From contig JBFEYJ010000002.1 in NCBI GenBank assembly GCA_041562215.1, positions 1 through 62,680 on the forward strand: a stretch of 62,680 nucleotides of DNA, written 5' to 3'. A program made the position numbers and the translations under genes. Of the stretch, positions 1-9,249 are shown one piece after another; position 1 is the stretch's first letter; every line of letters begins with the position of its first letter. This stretch comes from JBFEYJ01 sp041562215 (lineage in GTDB: Bacteria > Pseudomonadota > Gammaproteobacteria > Thiohalomonadales > Thiohalomonadaceae). The notes beneath the pieces are model-generated. The model was given only the letters and a program-made list of their open reading frames with translations, was not told the origin of the DNA and ran no database searches.

Positions 1-411
1 CAGCTTTATGACCTGCACAAGTCCTTTGGTGTGATCGCATTCGGCCTTATTGTGCTACGCCTGGTGTGGATACCCATCAGTCCGGCGCCGCAGCTCCCCT
101 CGGCATTCGCTCCCAAGGAACGTGTGATGGTCAAGGCTCTGCAGGGTCTGCTCTATCTGCTGATGATCGTGCTCCCGCTCAGCGGTGTCGTGATGTCCAA
201 TGCCGGTGGCCATCCAATCAACTTCTTCGGCCTCGGTGAGCTGCCATCATTCATCGGCGAGAGTAAGGCTGTTGGCGGTATTGCCCATGAGATTCACGAG
301 ATCATGGGCTGGGCATTTCTCGTTCTTATCGTGCTGCACATGGCCGGTCCGATCAAACACCGCCTCAAGGACAAGGGCGGCGAAACCGACATCCTCAAGC
401 GAATGCTTTAA
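1..411 (+). CDS. cytochrome b561 family protein, 5' end outside window
   Basis: The frame is open from base 1 (LYDLHKSFGV...) to a TAA at 409-411, so 136 C-terminal residues are visible and the start lies upstream. Hydrophobic helices and histidines in LHKS, HEIHE and LHMAGPIKH fit the di-haem four-helix cytochrome b561 family, which moves electrons between the quinone pool and a partner in the inner membrane. It sits 67 bp before a MscS gene on the same strand. The partner and exact role cannot be told from this fragment. The family call is good; the function is inference. Confidence 0.82.
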   Translation, partial: QLYDLHKSFGVIAFGLIVLRLVWIPISPAPQLPSAFAPKERVMVKALQGLLYLLMIVLPLSGVVMSNAGGHPINFFGLGELPSFIGESKAVGGIAHEIHEIMGWAFLVLIVLHMAGPIKHRLKDKGGETDILKRML

Positions 412-477
412 ACAATTACCCTTTTGTCATGGCGGTTCGCCGGCCGCGGCCGCCTATTGACCTGATCCGCATGGAAT

Positions 478-1641
478 GTGACAACAATGAACCCAGCCAC
501 TGAGCTGACAGAACTCCTTTCCCCGCTATTCTCACTGTTTGGCGAGAATGTATGGGCACGCGCTTTTGCCCTGTTACTCATCGGTTTCCTGGTCGCGCTT
601 ATCATTGACCGGTTGCTCATCCGTCTGCTAACACATTTCAGCCGCAAGACCCGCAGTTCATTGGATGACCAGCTGATCGCCTTATTCAGTGGCCCGCTTT
701 TCCAGAGTATCGTGCTGCTAACCATCGCCGCGGTGGCGACAGTGTTCCAGTTGAACGAAACGACCCAGAACAACCTCACTGCGCTGTTGCAAAGCTATGC
801 GGTGCTCATCTGGTCACTCTTCCTTGTGAGGTTCGCCCGCAGCGTGCTGCGACGCATGGCCGCTCATCCGCTCCGCTTTGCACTGCTTCGCAACCAAACC
901 CTGCCGCTGTTCGAGAACATTGCCATCGTGCTGGTCGTTGGACTGGCAATTTATCTTATCTTCAACGCCTGGCATATCGACATGACCGCCTGGCTGGCCT
1001 CTGCCGGGATCATCGGTATTGCGGTGGGCTTTGCCGCCAAGGACACCCTCTCCAATCTTTTCGCCGGTGCATTCATCCTCGCCGACACGCCCTACAAAAT
1101 CGGTGACTATATCGTGCTCGATTCAGGCGAGCGCGGCGAGGTCACCCACATCGGCATCCGCAGCACCCGCATACTCACCCGGGATGATGTCGAGATCACC
1201 ATCCCAAACGCGATTATGGGCAACACCAAGATCCTTAACGAGTCAGGTGGGCCGCATACCAAATTCCGTCTCAGGGTGAAGGTGGGGGTAGCCTACGGCA
1301 GTGACATCGACAAGGTGCGTGAAATCCTGCTGGCGGTCGCAGAGAATGATCCGGGCGTGTGCGTCGAGCCCGTGCCACTGGTGCGTTTCCGCACCTTCGG
1401 TGGGTCGAGTCTCGACTTCGAACTGCTGTGCTGGGTGGACGAGCCGGTACTTCGAGGGCGTATTGTCGATGCCCTGAACAGCGCTATCTACAAACGCTTT
1501 AATGAAGAGGGGATAGAGATCCCTTACAGTAAGCATGACCTCTACATCAAAGGATGGCCATCGCAAACTTCTCTGGCTAACACGGAAGCGGCGACTGAGG
1601 TGCCGGATGGCAACAACAACATTCGCCAGGCTGAGCGGTGA
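478..1641 (+). CDS. MscS-family small-conductance mechanosensitive channel
   Basis: 387 residues with several N-terminal membrane helices. They are followed by the conserved pore and beta-domain signature (GFAAKDTLSNLFAG, then DTPYKIGDYI) and the alpha/beta C-terminal domain. Such channels open under hypo-osmotic membrane tension and release solutes. The first codon is GTG at 478; an ATG at 487 is an equally plausible start because both lie near a weak GGA at 473. The protein is longer than classical MscS (about 286 aa), with extra N-terminal helices. It is convergent with cbbO. A second, larger MscS-type gene lies at 53646-56069. Confidence 0.9.
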   Translation: MTTMNPATELTELLSPLFSLFGENVWARAFALLLIGFLVALIIDRLLIRLLTHFSRKTRSSLDDQLIALFSGPLFQSIVLLTIAAVATVFQLNETTQNNLTALLQSYAVLIWSLFLVRFARSVLRRMAAHPLRFALLRNQTLPLFENIAIVLVVGLAIYLIFNAWHIDMTAWLASAGIIGIAVGFAAKDTLSNLFAGAFILADTPYKIGDYIVLDSGERGEVTHIGIRSTRILTRDDVEITIPNAIMGNTKILNESGGPHTKFRLRVKVGVAYGSDIDKVREILLAVAENDPGVCVEPVPLVRFRTFGGSSLDFELLCWVDEPVLRGRIVDALNSAIYKRFNEEGIEIPYSKHDLYIKGWPSQTSLANTEAATEVPDGNNNIRQAER

Positions 1642-1769
1642 TCAGCAAGCTACGCCATTGATGCGCGATCTCCCCAGCCATGCGGTAAGGAGCGTCATTA
1701 AGACTCAAAGCGACAGCGCAACCCCGGCACTCCTTTTACCAATCGAATGACAGAATACGCTGGCCACGT

Positions 1770-3893
1770 TCAAGTCGTCAGGCGCCGATAGATATCAGAC
1801 ACCTTTAGCGGTAACTGACGCACCTCATCCACCACCGTGTAGGCGGCCGGGCCATACATGTGAGGGAGATAGTCACGGGCGTGTTCGTCGATGGTGATAC
1901 AGTAGGGATGGATGCCGTCACGACGTGCCTCGAGCAGGGCGCGACGGGTGTCTTCGATACCGTACTCACCACGGTAGTCGGAGTAGTCGTCGGGCTTGCC
2001 GTCGGAGAGGGTGATGAGGATGCGGGTGCGTGCATCGGTCTCGCGTAGCAAATGCGTCAGGTGGCGGATAGCGAAACCCATGCGGGTATAGTCCTGAGGA
2101 CGGATGCCACTGATGCGCGACCTGACCTCGCTATCGTAGGGCTCGTCGAAGGCCTTGATCTTGTAAAGTTCACAACGCTTGCGCGTCATCCCTGAAAAGC
2201 CGTAGATAGCATAACGATCACCCAGACTCTCCAGTGCCTCAGACAGCAGGAGCAGCGATTCACGCTCTGCGTCATTGATCCAGCCCTTTGTCGAACCGCT
2301 CATGTCCACCATAAAGGCCACTGCGATGTTGCGTTCGCTCCGGTGCATGCGGGTGTAGAGGCGGTCGGACATCTCACGCCCATCCCTGGCGTCGGCCAGG
2401 GCCTCGACCAGGGCGTCGAGGTCTACCTCTTCACCATCCGCCTGGCGCTTGAGCAGCCGGTCCTCGTCGCGCATCGCCTCGAAACTCTTGCGCAGCTGTT
2501 TAATAAGTCCGCTGTATTTGTTCATGGTCTGCTGCACAAAATCATCATGCACGGGCGTTACGGGTTTCTCGCGCATCACGCACCAGTTCTTGCGATAATG
2601 CTGGCGGCCATGGTCCCACTCGTTATAAAAGAAGGCCCCCTCCTCGTGGTAAGTTCCCTGCCACACCTCGTCAGGATCACGTTGCTGCCGCCCGAGCAGT
2701 GCCGGGTCATATTCGCCGGGCCCTGCCGGCACCAGGTAGTCGTCGGGGATTTCACTCAAATCGAGCTGGATCGAGGTCATCAGCGCCAGCACCTCCTCCG
2801 GTGGCGCCAGCGGCAGATCGTCGAGCATCAGTTCGAGACGCATGCCATCCGGCCGATCGGCGTCGGCAACCTCTTTGGTGGAGAACCTTGGCGGTTCCCG
2901 CCGTTCCTCGAGCGCATGCTTCTGCTGCAGCTCCTCCACCATTTTCTGCAAAGAGACCCGCAACAAAGCCTTCTCTTTCTCCAATCGCACTGCCCGCGTG
3001 GCCGCGACATCCTCAGGCCGAAGGTTCCCCTGATAGGGCAAGGGTGACGGCAGTGTGAGGTCTCCCTGCCGGGAAAGCGCCATCTCAAGTACCTGCTGTG
3101 GTGACAGCGATGGCGCAGCGAGTTGCTTTTCCAACGCCAGCCACTCGGCTGACGGTTCGGTCTCGCCGGCAAACGTTTTGAGCTTCTGCATGTCACGCCA
3201 AAGCCCCGGCAACTCTCGGGCAATGCAGCCCTCCAGGCGACGTGTCTCCAGTGCCAGGAAAAGGGCAAGGAAACGCTCTGGGTTCGGCTGTTGCTTTGCG
3301 ACCTCGTGCAGTGGCAAGCGGAAGGTGCCGAAACGGGTTTGCGCCCAGAGTATGGCGAGCAACGCCTTATACAAGAGAAAATTCGAACCGGTGTCGGGCA
3401 TTGAGGCCAGGATCGGCGGCAGGTACAGGGTTTCGCTATCGGTCCATGGGGCTTCCCCTTCGGTCAGCTTAAGGCGCCGCCCGGACAGCCCACGCAGGAA
3501 CGGCAGCAGAACAGGCTCCTCCTCCTCCAGCACCGCACCGGCGGCGCGCTCATGGCTGGTGGCGATAAACCGCTCCAGATCCTGAATCACCACCATCGCC
3601 GCACGCAACCCGGAGCGGTCATAGCTATCCATGGCGTACAGTGCCCAGGCTTCGATGAGGTGACGATCCATCTCCGCCAGATGGCTCACCGCACGGGTCA
3701 GAAACTCAAAGGCCAACTGGATATTCGTGCTGGCCACGCGGGAGGTCCAGTCGAGCAGATAGTCCTGCTCCTGCAGTGGCAAGGCCGCCAAGGCTGCCGA
3801 GATCTCAGCCGTCTGTAAAAAGGTGAACTCCACCTCCAGCACCTCATCCAGGCGCTGCGCGATGACTTCGGCTGTCAACGGAGATTTGTTCAT
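1770..3893 (-). CDS. cbbO: CbbO, VWA-domain RuBisCO activation protein
   Basis: 707 residues. The C-terminal third is a von Willebrand factor A domain with a metal-ion-dependent adhesion motif (DMSGSTKG) and a later TLSDGKPDDY. The N-terminal part is helical, as in CbbO/NorD proteins. CbbO works with the AAA+ ATPase CbbQ as a carboxysome-independent RuBisCO activase that removes inhibitory sugar phosphates. The gene follows cbbQ by 96 bp on the same strand. NorD of nitric-oxide reductase clusters is the alternative, but no nor genes are visible and the cbbQ partner fits CbbQ better. The ribosome-binding site before the ATG at 3893 is poor. Confidence 0.87.
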   Translation of the reverse strand: MNKSPLTAEVIAQRLDEVLEVEFTFLQTAEISAALAALPLQEQDYLLDWTSRVASTNIQLAFEFLTRAVSHLAEMDRHLIEAWALYAMDSYDRSGLRAAMVVIQDLERFIATSHERAAGAVLEEEEPVLLPFLRGLSGRRLKLTEGEAPWTDSETLYLPPILASMPDTGSNFLLYKALLAILWAQTRFGTFRLPLHEVAKQQPNPERFLALFLALETRRLEGCIARELPGLWRDMQKLKTFAGETEPSAEWLALEKQLAAPSLSPQQVLEMALSRQGDLTLPSPLPYQGNLRPEDVAATRAVRLEKEKALLRVSLQKMVEELQQKHALEERREPPRFSTKEVADADRPDGMRLELMLDDLPLAPPEEVLALMTSIQLDLSEIPDDYLVPAGPGEYDPALLGRQQRDPDEVWQGTYHEEGAFFYNEWDHGRQHYRKNWCVMREKPVTPVHDDFVQQTMNKYSGLIKQLRKSFEAMRDEDRLLKRQADGEEVDLDALVEALADARDGREMSDRLYTRMHRSERNIAVAFMVDMSGSTKGWINDAERESLLLLSEALESLGDRYAIYGFSGMTRKRCELYKIKAFDEPYDSEVRSRISGIRPQDYTRMGFAIRHLTHLLRETDARTRILITLSDGKPDDYSDYRGEYGIEDTRRALLEARRDGIHPYCITIDEHARDYLPHMYGPAAYTVVDEVRQLPLKVSDIYRRLTT

Positions 3894-3989
3894 GAGATGC
3901 TTTTACCGCACGGAGCGCAAAGGATCGCAATGGAAAAACTGACCAGGAGAATGACTCATTCGCTTGCCGATGGCTTCCACCAAGTGATC

Positions 3990-4802
3990 CTAAAACAATG
4001 ACGAAGACAGTTCGTTGATCGCGGTGAGCATATCCGGGTCGTCGGTGAGGGCTTGGGCGATGGCGCTTTGACAGGCTGCCACTGGAGTGACGTCGCTGGC
4101 CATGAGTTTGGCGGCGTGAACCAGCAAGCGGGTAGAAGCCCCCTCCTCCAGGCCACTGCCCTTGAGGTTGCGAGTCATCGTGGCGAACTTGACCAGGCGC
4201 TGCGCTGTCTCTTCGTCCACGCCCGATTCGTTGGCGACGATCCTCGCCTCCAGTTCCGCTTTGGGGTAGTCAAACTCCAGCGCGACGAAACGTTGGCGGG
4301 TGCTTTGCTTAAGATCCTTGAGCACGCTCTGGTAGCCGGGATTGTAAGAGATAGACAGGCAGAACTCAGGAGTGGCCCTGAGCAACTCACCGAGTTTTTC
4401 CATCGGCAGCACGCGGCGATCGTCGGCCAACGGGTGGATCACCACCATGGTGTCTTTGCGTGCCTCGACGATCTCATCAAGGTAGCAGATCGCCCCTAAC
4501 CGTACGGCACGGGCCAACGGACCGTCGACCCAAACAGTTTCGCCTCCTTTAATGAGGTAACGTCCGACCAGATCGGAAGCGGTGAGGTCGTCGTGGCAGG
4601 AGACGGTGATCAGCGGCCGCTCAAGACGCCAAGCCATGTACTCCATGAAACGGGTCTTGCCACAACCGGTCGGCCCTTTTAGCAGCACCGGTAGACCGTT
4701 ACGCCAAGCCGCCTCGAAGATCGTAATTTCATCACCGACCGGCTCGTAATATGGCTGTTCGACGATGTAATACGCTTCGGTGTTATGAATGTCTGTCTGC
4801 AC
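3990..4802 (-). CDS. cbbQ: CbbQ, AAA+ (MoxR-type) RuBisCO activase subunit
   Basis: I place the start at the GTG at 4802, not at an upstream in-frame codon at 4871. A strong AGGAG (4808-4812) lies 5 nt before it, and the resulting 270 aa matches the usual CbbQ size. The protein has Walker A GPTGCGKTR, a Walker B-like ICYLDE, and the family strings YYEPVGDE, SCHDDLTASDLVGRYL and SYNPGYQSVLKDLKQSTRQRF. CbbQ forms hexamers that remodel inhibited RuBisCO with CbbO. The gene is divergent from qmoA across about 280 bp. NorQ is a close relative, but these strings match the CbbQ branch as I know it. Confidence 0.9.
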   Translation of the reverse strand: MQTDIHNTEAYYIVEQPYYEPVGDEITIFEAAWRNGLPVLLKGPTGCGKTRFMEYMAWRLERPLITVSCHDDLTASDLVGRYLIKGGETVWVDGPLARAVRLGAICYLDEIVEARKDTMVVIHPLADDRRVLPMEKLGELLRATPEFCLSISYNPGYQSVLKDLKQSTRQRFVALEFDYPKAELEARIVANESGVDEETAQRLVKFATMTRNLKGSGLEEGASTRLLVHAAKLMASDVTPVAACQSAIAQALTDDPDMLTAINELSSSLF

Positions 4803-4924
4803 AGCTTCTCCTGGATCATGACGCCTCAATACCTGATAAAAGAACTTATCTTTTATCCGCCTCACTCGCAAATCCTAAGTGCAAGAAAAAACATACAAAC
4901 AATCTATTAACGCATTGGAAAATT

Positions 4925-5034
4925 CGATACCGGATCTTGTGGGCTTTCCGGGCTGGAGGCGGTATCGTGTAGCCAACAAGAAACAGGGCGGATCACTGTA
5001 GCGAAGTGCGTTTTATCTCCCTCCGGTTCGCTAC
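4925..5034. promoter_or_regulatory. two inverted repeats in the cbbQ/qmoA divergent promoter region
   Basis: CGATACCG (4925-4932) pairs exactly with CGGTATCG (4960-4967). GTAGCGAA (4998-5005) pairs exactly with TTCGCTAC (5027-5034). Both lie in the only space available for the divergent promoters. They could be operator half-sites or hairpins. No recognised regulator consensus (CbbR, FNR) was seen, so the role is open. Confidence 0.4.
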
Positions 5035-5083
5035 TCGCCGTAAAAAACATCTATGTAAAGATTAGCCTTTATGGAGGTAATCA

Positions 5084-6367
5084 ATGTCTGAGGTAATTGC
5101 AACCAACGAGACCATTATGGTCGTAGGGGGTGGCATCAGCGGCCTGACCGCAGCACTGGAAGCAGCAGAGTGCGGCAAGAAGGTTTTGTTGGTGGAAAAA
5201 TCCCCAACCGTCGGCGGCCGTGTCGGCCAGCTTTATAAGTATTTCCCCAAGCTCTGTTTTCCCACCTGTGGTCTGGAGATCCAGTATCGCCGCCTGAAGG
5301 CAAATAAAAATGTGCGGCTGCTGACCATGGCTGAGGTCACCGGGATCAACGGTGATAGCGGTAACTACACCGTGAATATCAAGCAGGCACCGCGTTACGT
5401 CAACGAAAACTGCACTGCCTGCGGCGCCTGCGCTGAAGCGGTTGAGGCCGAGTTTGACGATGAACACAACTACGGTATGAAAAAGCGCAAAGGCGCTTAC
5501 CTGTCCCACAACATGGCCTACCCACAACGCTACGTGCTTGACCCGCGCATCATCGGCACCGCCGATGGGGACAAGGCCAAAGAGGCCTGCAAGTATGATG
5601 CAGTGGATCTGGAGATGGCCGAGCAGGAACTGAGTGTTAACGTCGGCGCCGTGGTCTGGGCCTCCGGCTGGAAGCCTTATGATGCGGCAAAGATCCAGCC
5701 CTACGGTTATGACCGTTACGACAATGTTATCTCTAATGTTGAGTTTGAGCGGATGATGGACCCCTTCGGTCCGACCGGCGGCAAGATCGTCCGTCCCTCC
5801 GACGGACAGGCACCGAAGAACATCGCCTTCATCCAGTGCGCCGGTTCCCGTGACCGCAACCATCTCAAACATTGCTCGCGTATCTGCTGTATGGCCTCAC
5901 TGAAGCAAACCACCTATGTGGCTGAGCAGCTGGGCGATGCCGCCAAGTCCACCATTTACTATATCGACATCCGCGCTATCGACCGCATCGACGACTTCCA
6001 TCAGAAGGTAAAGGCTGATCCCAACGTCAGCTTCGTCAAGTCCAAGGTAGCCAACATTGTCGGCGGGGATAATGGCAATGTAATCCTCAACGGTGTCGAC
6101 ACTGAGGGTTATAACCGCTACGCCAATGAACATGATCTGGTCGTGCTGGCTACCGGCATGGAGTCCACCGTCCCTGCCGGGGTCCTTCCCGAGGGCGTTG
6201 TCATCAACGAGCACGGTTTCATCGATGCCGACGACTCCACCGGAGGAATCTTCGGTGCAGGCTGCTCAGCCGATGCACTGGACGTCAACCGCGCGGCACA
6301 AAACGCCACCGCCGCAGCGCTTCGCGCGATTCAGGTGGTCAACCAGGTTGCAGGAACGGAGGGTTAA
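5084..6367 (+). CDS. qmoA: QmoA, HdrA-like FAD protein of the quinone-interacting oxidoreductase
   Basis: 427 residues starting at an ATG behind a strong GGAGGT (5073-5078). A Rossmann FAD motif (GGGISG, residues 15-20) is followed by the HdrA/QmoA strings VEKSPTVGGRVGQLYKYFPK and CFPTCGLEIQYRR, a partial cluster motif CTACGAC, and a cysteine pair in HCSRICCMASLKQ. QmoA passes electrons between APS reductase and the quinone pool. In sulfur oxidisers it runs toward quinone. It is the first gene of qmoAB-hdrCB, 3 bp before qmoB, and is about the usual QmoA length. Distinction from sHdr-type HdrA rests on the adjacent QmoB fusion and the nearby apr/sat genes. Confidence 0.92.
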   Translation: MSEVIATNETIMVVGGGISGLTAALEAAECGKKVLLVEKSPTVGGRVGQLYKYFPKLCFPTCGLEIQYRRLKANKNVRLLTMAEVTGINGDSGNYTVNIKQAPRYVNENCTACGACAEAVEAEFDDEHNYGMKKRKGAYLSHNMAYPQRYVLDPRIIGTADGDKAKEACKYDAVDLEMAEQELSVNVGAVVWASGWKPYDAAKIQPYGYDRYDNVISNVEFERMMDPFGPTGGKIVRPSDGQAPKNIAFIQCAGSRDRNHLKHCSRICCMASLKQTTYVAEQLGDAAKSTIYYIDIRAIDRIDDFHQKVKADPNVSFVKSKVANIVGGDNGNVILNGVDTEGYNRYANEHDLVVLATGMESTVPAGVLPEGVVINEHGFIDADDSTGGIFGAGCSADALDVNRAAQNATAAALRAIQVVNQVAGTEG

Positions 6368-6370
6368 ACA

Positions 6371-8605
6371 GTGGCTGACATGAAGATCGGAGCTTATATC
6401 TGTAAAGGCTGCGGCATCGAGGATCGCCTGGATGTCGGTCAGCTGGTTACGACTGCCAGCCGTGACGGCAAGGCGGCCATCGCCAAGGAACATGAGTTCC
6501 TGTGCAATGCTGACGGCGTGAAGATGATCCAGGATGATATCGACAACGAAGGCGTTAATCGCGTCGTTATCGCCGCCTGCTCACGCCGCGCCAAGACTGA
6601 GGCCTTCAGTTTCGAGGGCGTCACCCTCTCCCGCGCCAATCTGCGCGAAGGTGTTATCTGGGTTCGTCCCGACACCGACGAGGCACGCGAGACCACACAG
6701 GAAATGGCCGACGACTATGTTCGTATGGCCTGTGCCGAAGCCAAGTACATGACCCCGCCTCACGCCAGCGGTGAGCAACCTCTCAACCGCCGCGTGCTGG
6801 TGGTCGGCGGCGGTATTTCCGGCCTGACCTCCGCACTGGAAGCGGCCAAGACCGGCTACGAGGTGGATCTGGTGGAGAAATCCGGCCAGCTCGGCGGTGT
6901 TGTCGGTCAGCTCCACAAGCGCTTCCCGGGGAAAGACGCCCTGCGCGGTCCGGTAGAGAACGACATCGGCAACCTCATCTCCGCTGTCGAAGGCCACGGC
7001 AAGATCACCGTTCACCTGAACAGCACCGTTGCCAAGACCGACGGCGCTCCGGGCCGTTTCAGTGTTGAACTGAGTGACGGCAGCAACGTATCCGTCGGCG
7101 CCATCATTCAGGCTACCGGCTTCAAGCCCTACGATATGAGTCTTTTACCTGAGCTTGGCGCCGGCAATGCCGATGTACTCGACCAGCTCGGTTTTGAGGC
7201 ACTGGTCAAGGCCGCCGATGGCGGGACGCTCAAGCGCCCTTCCGATGGGCAAGAGATAAAGAACGTAGTGTTCGTGCAGTGTGCCGGTCAGCGTTCTGAC
7301 AAGGAAGGCCACCTCAACTACTGCTCGGGTCACTGCTGCCTTACCTCCATCAAACAGGCGCAGTACGCTAAGGCCGCCGGTGCCGATGCCACCGTTATTT
7401 TCGATGATCTGCGCACCCCCGGTGCTGCAGGCGAAGATTTTTACCGCTCCGGACAGAACGCCGGTGTGACCTTCTCCAAGGGAAAGGTCAACGAGGTCAA
7501 GACCAACGGTGGACTGAAGGTAAACTATAAAGATGTCATCCTCGCCGAGGATATCGATGTCGATGCCGATCTGGTGGTCCTTGCTACCGGCATGCTGCCC
7601 AATTCAGGTCCCAATCCCTACCTGCAGCTCGAGCTGACCCAGGCCAAGGATGATGGCGATACCGAAAAAGCGGAAAAGCTGGAGCATGAAATCTCCATCT
7701 CGCCGGCGTCAATCCTCAACCTGAGTTACCGCCAGGGTACCGATGTCCCGCACCTCAAGCAGGGCTTCACTGACTCGCACTTCATCTGTTTTCCGTACGA
7801 GACACGCCGGACCGGCATCTATACCGCCGGACCGGTTCGCCGCCCGATGGATAGCACCCAGGCGGTCGAGGATGCCTCCGGTGCCACCCTCAAGGCCATC
7901 CAGGCCTGTGAAAACGCTTCTCTCGGCCGAGCAGCCCATCCACGCTCAGGTGACCTCTCCTTCCCCAGCTTCCGCAAGGAAGGTTGCACCCAGTGCAAGC
8001 GCTGTACTGTGGAATGTCCATTCGGCGCCATCAACGAGGATGAGGCCGGCTATCCGCAATACAACGAGTCTCGTTGCCGCCGTTGCGGTACCTGCATGGG
8101 CGCCTGCCCGGTGCGCGTTATCTCCTTCGAGAACTACTCGGTTGAGACCGTCGGCCAACAACTCAAGGCTGTCGACATCCCTGACGAGTTCGACGAGAAG
8201 CCACGTATGCTGGTTCTGGCTTGCGAGAACGACGCCTACCCGGCGCTGGATATGGCCGGTATGACCCGCCAGGAATACAGCGCCTTCGCCCGCATCATCC
8301 CGGTTCGCTGCCTCGGCTCGGTCAACACCATCTGGATCACCGACGCCCTGAACAGCGGTTACGACGGGGTAATGCTGATGGGTTGCCAAAAGGGTGACAA
8401 CTACCAATGTCACTTCGTAAAAGGTTCTGAAATGGCCCATTACCGCATGAGCAAGATCGATGACACTCTCACCCAGCTCAACCTGGAGAAGGAGCGTGTT
8501 CAGACCTACGAAGTAGCCATTACCGATATCGAGCGACTGCCAAAGATCATCAACGATATGGCAGATACCATCGAACAAATCGGCATGAGCCCGTTCAAGT
8601 TCTAG
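6371..8605 (+). CDS. qmoB: QmoB, HdrA-like flavoprotein fused to ferredoxin and MvhD-like domains
   Basis: 744 residues from a GTG behind GGAGGG (6358-6363). An N-terminal HdrA-type region precedes a FAD motif (GGGISG, residues 146-151). Two adjacent [4Fe-4S] ferredoxin motifs begin near residues 539 (CTQCKRCTVECP) and 569 (CRRCGTCMGACP). The last about 140 residues are MvhD-like with several cysteines (CENDAYPALD, RCLGSVNT, MGCQKGDNYQC). This order is diagnostic for QmoB. The protein is predicted to relay electrons between AprBA/QmoA and the HdrCB module. It is co-transcribed with qmoA and hdrC, 10 bp before the latter. Confidence 0.93.
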   Translation: MADMKIGAYICKGCGIEDRLDVGQLVTTASRDGKAAIAKEHEFLCNADGVKMIQDDIDNEGVNRVVIAACSRRAKTEAFSFEGVTLSRANLREGVIWVRPDTDEARETTQEMADDYVRMACAEAKYMTPPHASGEQPLNRRVLVVGGGISGLTSALEAAKTGYEVDLVEKSGQLGGVVGQLHKRFPGKDALRGPVENDIGNLISAVEGHGKITVHLNSTVAKTDGAPGRFSVELSDGSNVSVGAIIQATGFKPYDMSLLPELGAGNADVLDQLGFEALVKAADGGTLKRPSDGQEIKNVVFVQCAGQRSDKEGHLNYCSGHCCLTSIKQAQYAKAAGADATVIFDDLRTPGAAGEDFYRSGQNAGVTFSKGKVNEVKTNGGLKVNYKDVILAEDIDVDADLVVLATGMLPNSGPNPYLQLELTQAKDDGDTEKAEKLEHEISISPASILNLSYRQGTDVPHLKQGFTDSHFICFPYETRRTGIYTAGPVRRPMDSTQAVEDASGATLKAIQACENASLGRAAHPRSGDLSFPSFRKEGCTQCKRCTVECPFGAINEDEAGYPQYNESRCRRCGTCMGACPVRVISFENYSVETVGQQLKAVDIPDEFDEKPRMLVLACENDAYPALDMAGMTRQEYSAFARIIPVRCLGSVNTIWITDALNSGYDGVMLMGCQKGDNYQCHFVKGSEMAHYRMSKIDDTLTQLNLEKERVQTYEVAITDIERLPKIINDMADTIEQIGMSPFKF

Positions 8606-8615
8606 GAGTAGCGCG

Positions 8616-9239
8616 ATGAGTGACATGAACGCGAATACCGCAAAATACCGTAGCAGCTTCCTCAAAGAGGTCGAGGCCAACGTCGAGGAAGGCCACTGGG
8701 TCAAGATGTGCATGCAGTGTGGGGTATGCTCGGGCTCCTGCCCGCTGGGCCCGCACTGGGATCACCCGCCGCAGGAGATCTTCATGATGATTCGCGCCAA
8801 CAAGCGCGATGAGGTGCTCTCCTCCACCTCCATGTGGATGTGTACTTCCTGCTACAACTGTATCGCACGCTGCCCACGCGGCCTGCCTATCACACACATC
8901 ATGCACGGCCTGGCCTCCTATGGGAAACGCCTCGGCCTGGCGCCGAAGAATCAGCCGACGGCCAAGTTCTCACAGCTGTTCTGGGACAACCTGAGCAAGA
9001 CCGGCCGCGTCAATGAATTAAAGCTGGGCCTCAGGCTCTACTTCATGAACGGTTTCGGCAATGGCATCAAGACAGCACTGAAAATGAAAGATGTGGGACT
9101 CGGCATGGTCAAGACCGGGCGCATGAACCCGATGGAGATCCTGGGCGGCCACAGCTGCAAGGGTGCCGGTGACATCAAGAAGATGCTCGCCAAGGCAAAA
9201 GAGATCGAAGCGCAGCACACTGCTGAGTTCAAGGGCTGA
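8616..9239 (+). CDS. hdrC: HdrC-like [4Fe-4S] protein replacing part of QmoC
   Basis: 207 residues, with AGGAG 7 nt before the ATG. It carries two four-cysteine motifs, CMQCGVCSGSCP and CTSCYNCIARCP, characteristic of HdrC and of the N-terminal half of QmoC. QmoC would continue into a haem-b membrane domain. Here the C-terminal about 100 residues are soluble-looking and lysine-rich with no run of membrane helices, so the membrane anchor is absent. The gene is 10 bp from hdrB. It is predicted to connect QmoB clusters to HdrB. Confidence 0.9.
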   Translation: MSDMNANTAKYRSSFLKEVEANVEEGHWVKMCMQCGVCSGSCPLGPHWDHPPQEIFMMIRANKRDEVLSSTSMWMCTSCYNCIARCPRGLPITHIMHGLASYGKRLGLAPKNQPTAKFSQLFWDNLSKTGRVNELKLGLRLYFMNGFGNGIKTALKMKDVGLGMVKTGRMNPMEILGGHSCKGAGDIKKMLAKAKEIEAQHTAEFKG

Positions 9240-9249
9240 GGAGGAAACC

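Noticed and set aside
2343..3047. 234-codon open frame on the plus strand opposite cbbO
   Set aside because: Shadow of cbbO; no domain and no plausible start.
1770..4802. norQ/norD assignment for the MoxR-VWA pair
   Set aside because: The families are related, but strings in the ATPase match CbbQ and no norCB genes are visible; kept as cbbQO.
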